64,000 nucleotides of DNA from Globomyces pollinis-pini (Eukaryota > Chytridiomycota > Chytridiomycetes > Rhizophydiales > Globomycetaceae). Shown here piece by piece: positions 46,834 through 56,609 of the stretch. The stretch lies in contig MU621137.1 of NCBI GenBank assembly GCA_025399215.1, positions 20,616-84,615 on the forward strand, read 5' to 3'. Numbering within the stretch: the first letter of the stretch is position 1; each line of letters opens with the position of its first letter. A model generated the notes under the pieces. That model was not told the DNA's origin. It did not search any database and worked only from the letters and a program-made list of their open reading frames with translations. The translations under genes were made by a program, and so were the position numbers.

Positions 46834-48068
46834 TCATACTTCACGATGAATTGCTTTGGCAAAACCTATGCGTTTGTTGAATTTGTCGTAAATGGAGTAG
46901 AATGCTCGGTGAAACACATCTCCAAGGATGACCATTCCCATTCCATCTGCTTTGGCATTAAACCCCGATAGGCAAGATCCATCCAGATTAACAAGCACAT
47001 AAATTTTAGCAGGTATTGCATATGTCACACCGCCCATTACAAAATTGACATCTGGACCAAATGCTGCCTCACATGGTATTGAGTAGAAGCCATTCCCTCT
47101 TGCTATTGCCCCTATAGCATTGTTGATATCATTCGCCGCTGAATATGGTAAGTAGATCATTGACGTTCCAGTATCCGCAATTGCATTGGTCACGTAACCA
47201 CTAGCTACTGCCCCACTAGTTGATCCAACATTGTAGGTCATCTGGGATATATCAAATTGCCAATACGTTTCTGCATTTAAAAGTATATAATGAACAGGTT
47301 CTTCATAATAAAATGGGTTTGAACCTCCCAACGTTAATTGTCCAACAGTTCCATCGATTGAATTTGACAAAAAGAATGAAAATATTTGGTTTTCTGGAGG
47401 TAGATCTAAGGAATCAAAAAAGTTTACTGATTTTCCTCCCAATTTAACACTCATCTGAGATATAGAATTAAACCCCATTCCCAAGAGACCATCAAACCCA
47501 GACAAACCACGGGCAAAAGTAGTGACTCCTATTGGAATTGTAGTTACAAATTCTCCAATAGCTACGGGTGCTAAAAATATGCTTGCTTTCAAACTACCTG
47601 ATGCATATCTTAGATTGAAATCATCACGCATGTTAATCAAAGCACTATCAGAATCATCCAATTTCATTCCTTCACAAGAATTATCTTCAGAGACACATGA
47701 TAATCCACGTACCCATGAATCTGCAGAACCTGTATCCAAATTCAGATTTAGAATTTGACCACTTCCCTGTATATTAATACTACAAAATGAATTACAATAC
47801 TAACTGGACACGTCCAAAACATATCATTGTGATTTGCAAGTGGGGCTGATCCAAGTAATACTGGTGGTGCACTACTACCAACAGCTCTCTTTCTTCTTTC
47901 TGAAATACTTTCTATCTTTCGATGAGAAGTTCTACCATAAACTAGTTTAAATCGTTCCATACTAAATTCTTCCCTTTTCAATAAACTATATGTTGAAGTC
48001 TTTTGTATCACCATCGTTACAAAACATAACGATTGAGTTACCAATAAGAACCATAGTAATAATTTCAT
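46834..48068 (-). CDS. Pepsin-like aspartic protease 2 (family A1), secreted
   Basis: Exon one begins MKLLLWFLLVTQSLCFV, a signal peptide, then a propeptide ending RRKRAVGSSAPPVLLGSAPL. An intron of about 29 nt (near 47774-47802) precedes IGSGQILNLNLDTGSADSWV. The second catalytic motif is IADTGTSMIYL, the flap Tyr lies in NLRYASGSL, and the C-terminal block is ILGDVFHRAFYSIYDKFN. The chain is about 400 residues. It is a paralogue of the protease at 23.5 kb, sharing the KR-AVG cleavage site, the GSAPL motif and the intron position. The catalytic aspartates are both intact, so activity is expected. It is convergent with BBOF1. Confidence 0.92.
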
Positions 48069-48150
48069 TGGAAACTTCTATTTGTTCCATGTTTATTGTT
48101 AAATTTCCATGGAAGCTTTCAAAAATCTCCATTGTTATTATACATCCATA

Positions 48151-50701
48151 ATGTCAATTCGAGATATTAAAAAGACTGCTATCATCGATAAAACGAAACA
48201 GGTATACTCCAATTATTAAAATCTGTTTAGGAATCTATATGTGAAACTAAAGTCTATGATCCAAAATATAAGGTTTTCGTGATAAATCTAAATCTCTAGC
48301 CAAATATACTATCCAAAGCTATTAAAAAGCGGATTATACCTAAAATGCCAACTGGAAGTCATAGTGTTTGCTTATTGTTAACATTCATTGCACTATTTTC
48401 CAGACTCTACAATCTTGGTGCAAGTGATCGGATTGTTTGGTAAGATTTGATAGGTTTAACCACTCATTAGGGATGAAAGTCATTTTGGTAGATTTGCTTC
48501 TCACTATCTCAAACGCGAATTTTATTTTGATGTGCACCCACCTTTAGGAAAAATGATTAATGGGTTAGCTGGACTACTCTGTGGTTACTATGGTCAATTT
48601 GAATTTAAAGGAAAATATCCAGAGAATTTAAATTATGTGTTTATGAGAGGGATAAATGCAATTTTTGGCTCAATGCTGACTCCATTAGCATATTGGACAG
48701 CCATTCACCTTCGTGTTTCGCGTACTGCGGCCGTTCTACTGGCTATTATGACTATTACAGGTATTTATTCACTATCCAGCTAAAGTTATAAAAGATGTGG
48801 CCCTTTGTACAATCAGTAGATTGATTCTGTTGGATTCCATGTTGATGTTCTTCACTGGTTTGGGAGTCTATTGCCTTTGCGTTTTCCGAACTTATCAGCA
48901 GATCGAGTAGTTTATATCAGTCTAACTGTAGACCATTATCATTAAACTGGATTCTCTGGTTATTTTTAAGTGGATTGTCTCTAGGTCTAGTGACAAGGTA
49001 GAGAGAACTTGCTAATACCAGTGTGAAATGGGTTGGATTATTTTTGGTTGCGTTAGTGGGAATTCATACCATAAGTGACCTTTGGGAAATGTTTGGTGAC
49101 CAAGATATCAAATTAGTATTTCAAAACATTTCTAACTATTTAATAGAAACACCAAATATTGCATTGGATCGCAAGGATTGGGTGTCTAATCGTCCTACCA
49201 TTAGCTATTTACATACTTTCGTTCAAATTGCATTTTGGAATACTAATAAATTGGGGAAAGGGTGCTGGTCGAATGAACACCTTATTTAAAAGTGAACTTA
49301 TTGGCTCCAAACTAGCGCAATTTCCAGTTGGTATTATTAAACCTCTATTAACTCTTTACAAGATGTAGCATACGGTTCAACTGTATCTATTAGAGAATCG
49401 TCACTGAATGGTTTAAACTTGCACTCTCATACTGCAAAGTACCCAAAAGGTTCTAAAATGCAACAAATTACTGGATTCCATAAAGAATGTACAAATAATT
49501 ATTTCACTATCGAATACCCTTGGAATTCAAACAAACGAACAAATTCTTCAATGCCAAGCTTCATAAAAAATGGTTCAGAAATAAGACTTGGTATTTAATT
49601 CTTTATTCAATTTATGGTAGCACATGTAAATACCAAAAAGGACTTGCATTGTCAGAAAGTGGCAGCACCAATCACTAAGGGTGGTTTCGAAGTTAACGCC
49701 AAAAGAACAAAAGGAGGAAGTAAACTTGATCGTTGGATTGTTCAAATTGTTGATGTAACCATTATAAAAATTTATTTTAGGATACTATTAAACCAACCAC
49801 TACACTTCGGGCCGTTTCCACAAACTTCCGACTTATCAATAAGAGCTTAAATTGTACATTGGTTAGTACTCGAAAGACTTTACCTGATTGGGCACAGAAA
49901 CAGAGTGAAATTGTCTGTCAAAAAAATGTGGATCCAAATTATTATGAAAGTATTTGGCATATAGAGTACCATACAAATCCAAATCGTAAATTTGAATTCT
50001 TTAACCATTGGTAGTGACCAGTAAAAAAAAGAATCCGAATCTTCAATCTTCATTTCTTCACAACTTTATAGAGTTAAATAAGGCAATGTGGATATCTAAT
50101 AACAATCTTACTCCAAATCCATACTTTGAAATGAAGCAAATTGAATCAAAGCCATATCAATGGCCATTTTTGCTCAAACCAATCCGAATTACTGCATGGA
50201 AAGAGGAATACAATAAAGTTTATTTGATAGGCAACCCTTTGATTTGGTGGGGAAGCAGCATTGGAATTATTGTTTTATCGGTGACAGTATTAGTTTATAC
50301 AATTCGACGAGCGCGTAGAATTGAGGATTTTACAGAGAGTAATTGAACTGAATTTAACATTAGATGATTGGGATACATTTAATTTTGCAGCAAAGGTCTC
50401 AGTACTTGGTTGGATTTTACATTACTTTCCATTTTATTTCATGGGTAGAATCATGTACTTGCACCACTACTTTCCTGCGTTATATTTTTCAATGATAGCG
50501 TTTGTCGTAGTGTTCGATCATTTCGCGGCCAAATTATCCGAGTTAAACCATCAACGGTGTCTCGTATCTGCTATGGTTCTATTCACGTTGACATTCTTGG
50601 TATTCTCTCCATTCTCATATGGAATTCAAGGGGATCCAAGTCGCTACTCACAACTTCAATGGTTAAGCACTTGGAAATTTTTCGATAATAAAAGTAAGTA
50701 A
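48151..50701 (+). CDS. Protein O-mannosyltransferase, PMT2 type (PMT-A)
   Basis: Exons join MSIRDIKKTAIIDKTKQ to CLLLTFIALFSRLYNLGASD and the catalytic [28 protein letters not shown]. Then come [50 protein letters not shown] and a set of membrane segments. The lumenal MIR-like part contains AYGSTVSIRESSLNGLNLHS HTAKYPKG. C-terminal [29 protein letters not shown] and [20 protein letters not shown] match the PMT2 subfamily. PMT enzymes transfer mannose from dolichol-phosphate to Ser/Thr in the ER lumen; PMT2 forms heterodimers with PMT1. The Asp-Glu pair required for catalysis is kept. The MIR part is more diverged than in PMT-B, 6 kb downstream in the opposite orientation. About 12 short introns. 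Confidence 0.9.
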
Positions 50702-50885
50702 CTTGTATCCGTGTATGTGTATCAACACTGTCGTTTGATAAGATAAGAGCTATAATTGTGTCTGTACGATATAATATTTACCAAAACTGTTAAGAGATAA
50801 ATCCATAAGTTTATTGTACACTTCAATTGAGAACAATCACTAAATATAAATTAAATGAACATTTAAACGATGATCCTGAAGAATT

Positions 50886-51366
50886 TTATAGCCATTGAAT
50901 TCTATTTAATGGCCAGACTACTGCTGTTGCTTTTCCAATTAACTAAAAGTAAGATTTGAGATACAACCTACCAAACCAATTGGTATAGGACCAAAACTTC
51001 TTGAATCATTTCCCCGATATGGTTCATCTGATTCAACCCATATAGCACCCTCGGGAACATTGACCGATTTTCCTCCAAACCAGAACAAATCTGTTTCTTC
51101 TCCAACAATTCTTTTGATCAGAGTTAAGTTTGGATTATTTGGATGAGTCAGTAAATATATTTTGTTTCGCTCCACTTGTTTAGTTTTTAGTACCAATACG
51201 ATATCTCGACACTATTATTAGTAAAGTAGATTACTTTGTCAGTGTTTGGGTTCAATGTCGGAGACATACTTCTTCCTTCAATTGCAGAGAATGTAGCGAA
51301 GCTTGGTATCATTGCTACTGTTGGAATCCACCATATTTTATTGATTAGATTTTTTAGTTTTGTCAT
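50886..51366 (-). CDS. IMP2: Mitochondrial inner membrane peptidase subunit 2
   Basis: The start is MTKLKNLINKIWWIPTVAMI (51366). The catalytic Ser lies in EGRSMSPTLNP, and after a 23-nt intron (about 51193-51215) comes CRDIVLVLKTKQVERNKIYL. The general-base Lys is in LIKRIVGEE. The lid-type sequence VPEGAIWVESDEPYRGNDSR and GPIPIGL lead, across a 29-nt intron (about 50938-50966), to LIGKATAVVWPLNRIQWL. This is a complete type I signal peptidase fold of the IMP family. Imp2 removes intermembrane-space sorting signals from proteins such as cytochrome c1 on the outer face of the inner membrane. The GKAT-x-VWP-x-R ending fits IMP2 rather than IMP1. Confidence 0.9.
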
Positions 51367-51702
51367 AAACTTTTTTTGATTGGTAAAACTAGAAACGGAT
51401 TACAATTTAATTGGTTGTTCAGCTCGCTTTTCAAGTGACTTAAAATAACTGCAAGACCTATCCAATTCATCATCAACAAGGTTAGTTAATTCGTTAACTT
51501 GAGTTTATCTCATTGAAACTAAAGGAATGACAGTTTTGTTTATTAAACTCAGTTATCAACGAAAAGGAGCATTTCTTTCCCATGTTCTTTTTGAAGAAAC
51601 CAAAGGATTACGTCCTATTCTATCTTAATTTGTAACTATTCCTTTTACTAGTCAAAACCATATTCTGAACTTAATTCGTCTTTATAAGCTGATGGTTTTT
51701 GT
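51367..51702. other. Intergenic stretch between IMP2 and the ankyrin gene
   Basis: A divergent promoter region of 336 bp. The only frame of note is a 33-codon ATG ORF at 51527-51628 (starting MTVLFIKLSYQRKG), too short to call a gene. No RNA gene is seen. Confidence 0.5.
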
Positions 51703-52711
51703 ATGGTTGGTAGAAAAAAGCGAAAACCGAACTTTCCTTTCCTGATGGACTGTATTCCAATTGAAATCATGTTGATTTTTACAAAGCATTTAAATTTAAT
51801 TGAATATCACCATTTCAGATATGCGAGCGTATTCCACTCGCTTCCTTCAATTGCTATCTTAACCTGGGAAGCTTATCTGTATAGTTGTAACATGAAAATA
51901 ACCAGACGTAAAACAATATCGGATGTGTATCAAAATAGAATCCAAAAAATTATACAACCTGATATCACTGTCATTGACGATAAAAAGATATTGATGTAAG
52001 ATTGATTGATTTTTACCTATAGGTATTCCTATTGAAATGAATAACATTAGGCTGGAAAAACATAATCAAACATCATTGCTCATTAGAATTTTCAGAACAA
52101 AGAGATATATGATTGACAAGGAAGTAAAACAACTAGTGTTTAATCGGTCAATTATAAAAGGAAATTTAGAGCTATTAACTATTATGATAGAATTCACTGA
52201 GATTGATAAAACGATCTGTATAAAACATCCTACAATGATGATTTTAAAGGATGGAAACCTTGACTTTTTCAAATTATTTTACAATCATTTAAACTTTACA
52301 GACGCGATATGTAATCAACTGATACGACATTGCTCTATTCATGGACATTCAGCAATTTTGGAAATTTTGTTGGCAGATCCCAATAGCAATCCTACCTCAT
52401 TTGATCATGAGCCACTATTATCGTCAGCGTCAAATGGACATTTGGAATGTTTACAGTTACTCATTGACGATAACCGAGTCAATCCAATAACTTCAATGAA
52501 TAAACCACTGAGGCTTGCTGCCAAAAAAGGGCATGCTGAAGCTGCTCGGAAGCTGTTTATGATAGAATCAGTACGCAATTTGCATAACCATTTACTCGAT
52601 TTGATCGAATCTAGGTCTTTGTCTGTTGCAAATCACATAGAAAAAGATATTTTATTAGTAGAGTTAATTATATCAAAGTTGGGATTGAGAAATATACTGG
52701 CAGTTCACTAA
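51703..52711 (+). CDS. Ankyrin-repeat protein with F-box-like N-terminus
   Basis: The first exon (MVGRKKRKPNFPFLMDCIPI EIMLIFTKHL) has an F-box-like start, then an intron (about 51994-52048, 55 nt) joins LEKHNQTSLLIRIFRTKRYM. Ankyrin-like units are visible: GNLELLTIMIEF, GNLDFFKLFYNH, GHSAILEILLADPNSN, GHLECLQLLIDDNRVN and KKGHAEAARKLFMIE. These give five or so repeats. If the N-terminus is an F-box, the protein would recruit a substrate to an SCF ligase, but that part is short and not certain. No close family is recognised. The next gene, an LRR protein, follows in the same direction at 81 bp. Both are nearly intron-free, unlike most genes here. Confidence 0.7.
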
Positions 52712-52791
52712 AAGAGTGTTTATTCATGCCACTCAATTTGTTATTAGCCTCTATCAAAACAATAAAAAAGACCGATATTTAATCAAAACGT

Positions 52792-53916
52792 ATGATTTTA
52801 TCACAAATTAAAGAATATCAAAGATGGAAGGAGAGCAAAACGAAAGAACTTTGGCACTTCGCGTCAAAGGCTTTGAGGAAATGCACTGTGATTGATAATG
52901 AATATGAAGAGTTATGGTATGAACATTTTAATACATTTCCAAAGTTAATTACTGTCAAATTGCGAAAAGTGAATGAAAAGATCATCAAGTTAGTACCAGC
53001 TTCACTGAATAGATTAGAAATACTAGTGAATTACCACATTGATGAAAACCAAGCACTTCAGATATCCAATTTGCTAGAAAAAACGAGCTGCTTAAAGTCT
53101 GTTTATTTCAGATTTCCAAAGTTAACTGATAATGTAGCAATCATTATTCAAAAATCTTTGGAAAACCTTCATACTCTTCGACATTTGGACATAGGTGGGT
53201 GGTTTCTCGAACAGTGTAATGAATCTATTACGAATTTGATTCAGAATAATAATCTATTGACATTACGATTGTTATCTCGAGCAAAGACTTTGGAAACTGT
53301 GATACCTATATTGATAAACGCGACGACCTTAAGAGAGTTGGACGTTTATCCACTTGATGATCCGAGTTGTAGCTCCTTGATAAAGCTATTGAAACAGAAC
53401 AAGTTTTTGAAGAGTTTATCGTATAATTGGTCAATTACCAGTGTGTTATCGGATACAACTTACAACCACATACTGGAAGCATTGAAGTACAATACTACCC
53501 TAAAAGATCTATCTATTCCTTTGGCATTGACTAAAAATCTACAACTTTTACCAGAATTAGTTTCAGATGTCTATCGTGTCAACCCTCAATTACTTATCCG
53601 AGACTCAAACCAATTTTGTGAAACACCGAATGTCCAACTCATCAAATCTCGAAGTAGAGAATCTTTCTTCCTGCTGCAAGGTAGATTAAACCTATTATTG
53701 CTAGTGCACATATTGCCATACGATATAATATGCATGATCCTACGATATTATCTTGCTACATTTCAACTGGATCGTAAAGTATTGACTGAAGTATTGTTTT
53801 CTAGAAAACTAATTGGTGTGTTGCCTGGACTTTCTGACGACGTGTTTGATTCTTCCGAGCTTGTTCGTTGTTGTTGCATCTACCAAAGTAAACAGTTAGA
53901 TAATAAACACCATTAA
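52792..53916 (+). CDS. Leucine-rich-repeat (RNI-like) protein
   Basis: A single frame of 374 residues begins MILSQIKEYQRWKESKTKEL. Irregular leucine-rich units are visible: LVPASLNRLEILVNY, LLEKTSCLKSVYFRFPKL, SLENLHTLRHLDIGG, LINATTLRELDVYPL and LEALKYNTTLKDLSI. A hydrophobic C-terminal helix (RLNLLLLVHILPYDIICMIL) looks like an F-box-type or SOCS-like helix rather than a membrane span. No orthologue is recognised. It is intron-free, unlike its neighbours to either side, and may belong to a family that expanded in this lineage; a decayed relative may be the pseudogene at 60.4 kb, though that link is weak. Confidence 0.7.
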   Translation: MILSQIKEYQRWKESKTKELWHFASKALRKCTVIDNEYEELWYEHFNTFPKLITVKLRKVNEKIIKLVPASLNRLEILVNYHIDENQALQISNLLEKTSCLKSVYFRFPKLTDNVAIIIQKSLENLHTLRHLDIGGWFLEQCNESITNLIQNNNLLTLRLLSRAKTLETVIPILINATTLRELDVYPLDDPSCSSLIKLLKQNKFLKSLSYNWSITSVLSDTTYNHILEALKYNTTLKDLSIPLALTKNLQLLPELVSDVYRVNPQLLIRDSNQFCETPNVQLIKSRSRESFFLLQGRLNLLLLVHILPYDIICMILRYYLATFQLDRKVLTEVLFSRKLIGVLPGLSDDVFDSSELVRCCCIYQSKQLDNKHH

Positions 53917-54063
53917 CTATTCTATGTTGCTTCCTCCACATTTCAATCTATCTTGATTTTTTTTCGATTGAATTTCTTTATTTTTAATTTATACTACTGA
54001 GGTTCAACCTCATTGCGTCGACCAAGTATTGCACAAATCACGAATTAATTCCGAAAAGAGTCG

Positions 54064-55006
54064 ATGAATTGTTTACAGCAAGAAGTTGAAAGTTTGGATA
54101 TTGAATCGTTTGATTTCTTAAAGGATATTGGACAAAATTCACCAATTACTTCCCCTTTATCAAAAGATTTAATCAAACAATTATCTTCGATACCTAAGCA
54201 AGAAGTGATCTTGAACGTTATGTTCAAATATAAACCATCTGTAAATTATGCTAAAAAAATCCTCAAACTGCTATTGGATCAATTAACACCTGATGATACT
54301 TCGGATCTTTGCTTTAATTATCTCTCTGAATTGATGATTAATAGCAATCAATTGTTCTTTCACAAATTGTATTTTCTACCAAACACCAGAATCCCAATCA
54401 TCATAAAAGAGGATACCGCTCTCATATCTAAAGGTACAACTGGACTATCAACTTGGGGAGCATGTTTATTATGTATTGAATATCTATCAACCAATTTAAA
54501 CCTTTTGAAGGATAGGTAATTATCAATTCTGATGAATATTTAGGGACATTATAGAGCTAGGTTCAGGCACAGGACTGCTAAGCATAGCCTTATCTAAACT
54601 AGGAAGCAACAATGTTCATGCAACTGATATTTCTTATCTTGAATTACGTCGAATCCAAGAAAATTCAAAATTGAACGAACTGGACTTGGAATGTTCAATT
54701 CTTAATTGGGAGTTTCCGGAAATCAATTGGACTGGTGATTTTATTGTTTCTACCGATTGCGTTTTTAATCCAGATCTTATTTTACCATTATTAAAAACAA
54801 TTTCATACCTGCTAAAGAAATCCAGGTTAAAGTTTTGCTTATTGGGATTAACTGTAAGAAATCAAGAAACGTTTGGTGATTTTGTAAATGAATGCAAGAA
54901 TATGGAATTAAATCTGGAGTATTTGCAAAGTGTAGATTTAACTGACTATCAAGGTTGGTATTTTTATCCCGAAATTGGCATTATTCATCTAATAAAACTA
55001 CATTGA
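54064..55006 (+). CDS. EEF2KMT: eEF2-lysine methyltransferase (FAM86/Efm3 family)
   Basis: Two exons with a 28-nt intron near 54519-54546. The N-terminal FAM86 part reads MNCLQQEVESLDIESFDF, and a middle block ISKGTTGLSTWGACLLCIEY is typical of METTL21-like enzymes. The SAM-binding motif I is IIELGSGTGLLSIALSKLG, followed by VHATDISYLELRRIQENSK and NWEFPEINWTGDFIVSTDCV. The post-motif region ends YFYPEIGIIHLIKLH. Efm3/EEF2KMT trimethylates a lysine in elongation factor 2 in the cytosol. The usual DxxY motif appears as STDCVF, so the acidic Asp is kept but the Tyr is not. About 305 residues in total. Confidence 0.85.
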
Positions 55007-55154
55007 TTTATAGGTTAGTGAATCTTTTGAATTTCTTGACCTCAATTCTACAATCCCCATCCCTTAAAAGATTAAGAATCAATCTATAATGATCATGATT
55101 TGAGTATGTACCAAGGAAAGAAATTTCGTCATTTGAATTCTTTACCTTTTTTGT

Positions 55155-56532
55155 ATGAGTTTCAATCATTTTAGACGATTACGATTGTTCAGTACAGGAC
55201 CGAGAAATCCACCTGTAGCTTTTAATGCCAGATTAGCCTCATCTATTGTTGGAACAGCTGTAATTGGAACTCTTGGTTATTTTTATGTCAAAGATTCAAG
55301 AGCTCTCATTTACCCTTGGATTGTCATGCCAGCTATGCATTTACTGGATCCGGAAGATTCACATAATCTTTCCATTTGGTTTGCAAAATATGGTATTTCA
55401 CCAAAAGATACTACCATAGATTCACCTAATTTGAGTGTTAAAGTAATATGTTGTTCAATTAACCTTAGTTATGGAATAAAACTATTTCAAATCCTATCGG
55501 TTTAGCTGCTGGATATGATAAACATGGTGAAGCTATGGATGCTCTCTTTGATTTCGGTTTTGGTTTGGTTGAATTAGGTTCAGTTACACCTCAACCTCAA
55601 GTACTAAAAATACATTATGCTAATATTTAGAAAGGGAACCCAAAACCAAGATTCTTTCGATTGCCAAGTGATAATGCTGTGATTAACCGTTACGGATTTA
55701 ATTCAGATGGTCATACAATTGTACTGAATCGATTAAAAAATCGTCTCAGAAGATGGTTAGCAACTCATACTTTGAGTAAATCAATTGAAGAGCAAAAGGA
55801 TTTACCAAACTCTTTGAAAAAGGGGAAATTGTTGGGAATCAATCTTGGAAAGAATAAACTATCACCAGCTGATAGTCATCAAGATTACATTGATGGTATT
55901 CAAAAATTGGGTAGTTTAGCAGATTATATTGTAATCAATATCTCTTCTCCAAATACACCTGGTCTTCGAGCTTTACAACGACGTGAACCTATCGAACAGT
56001 TATTATCATTAGCCAAAACAGCCAGAGATCAACATTTAACTCATAATCCTCCATTATTGGTAAAGATTTCCCCAGACTGTAGTGAACAGGAATTAGAAGA
56101 TATTGCCTATGTAGTGAAAAATGTTGGAATTGATGGTATTATAATCAGCAATACAACTATTTCTAGACCTTCAACTTTACAAAGCGGTAAGATAACTTCA
56201 ACTGACTCTTTTATTCAGATCCTTCGGTTATTCGTCAAATGGGTGGTTTGAGTGGAAAACCTGTGAGAGATTTGGCAATTGAATCTGTGAGGAAATTTTA
56301 CAAATTGACAAATGGTGAAGTGCCTATTATTGGTTGTGGTGGAATATCCAGTGGAGAAGATGCATTAGCGTTTGCTAAAGCTGGTGCTAGTGTGGTTCAA
56401 TTATACACTTCATTGGGATATGCTGGACCTGGGTTAATACCTGAAATTAAAGAAAGTTTGTCAAATTTACTTCAGAAAGAAGGTCTCACTTGGGCAGAAT
56501 CCATTGGATTAGATCATCGCAATAAAAAGTGA
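55155..56532 (+). CDS. URA1: Dihydroorotate dehydrogenase, class 2 (mitochondrial)
   Basis: The N-terminus [15 protein letters not shown] is a mitochondrial presequence, and [17 protein letters not shown] is the single membrane segment of class 2 enzymes. Exons then give [57 protein letters not shown] and [12 protein letters not shown]. The active-site base Ser is in [36 protein letters not shown] and [28 protein letters not shown] bind FMN. This enzyme oxidises dihydroorotate to orotate in pyrimidine synthesis and passes electrons to ubiquinone. Introns near 55442-55469, 55600-55629 and 56188-56218. The name URA1 in budding yeast denotes a different class; URA3/PYRD-type naming also applies. 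Confidence 0.95.
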
Positions 56533-56609
56533 AAGTGTCTAACTTCAGTGTTTCTTGTTAAAAATATACTTTCAAAGTTATTTTTTCTATTGACGGTTAA
56601 CGCATTTTA

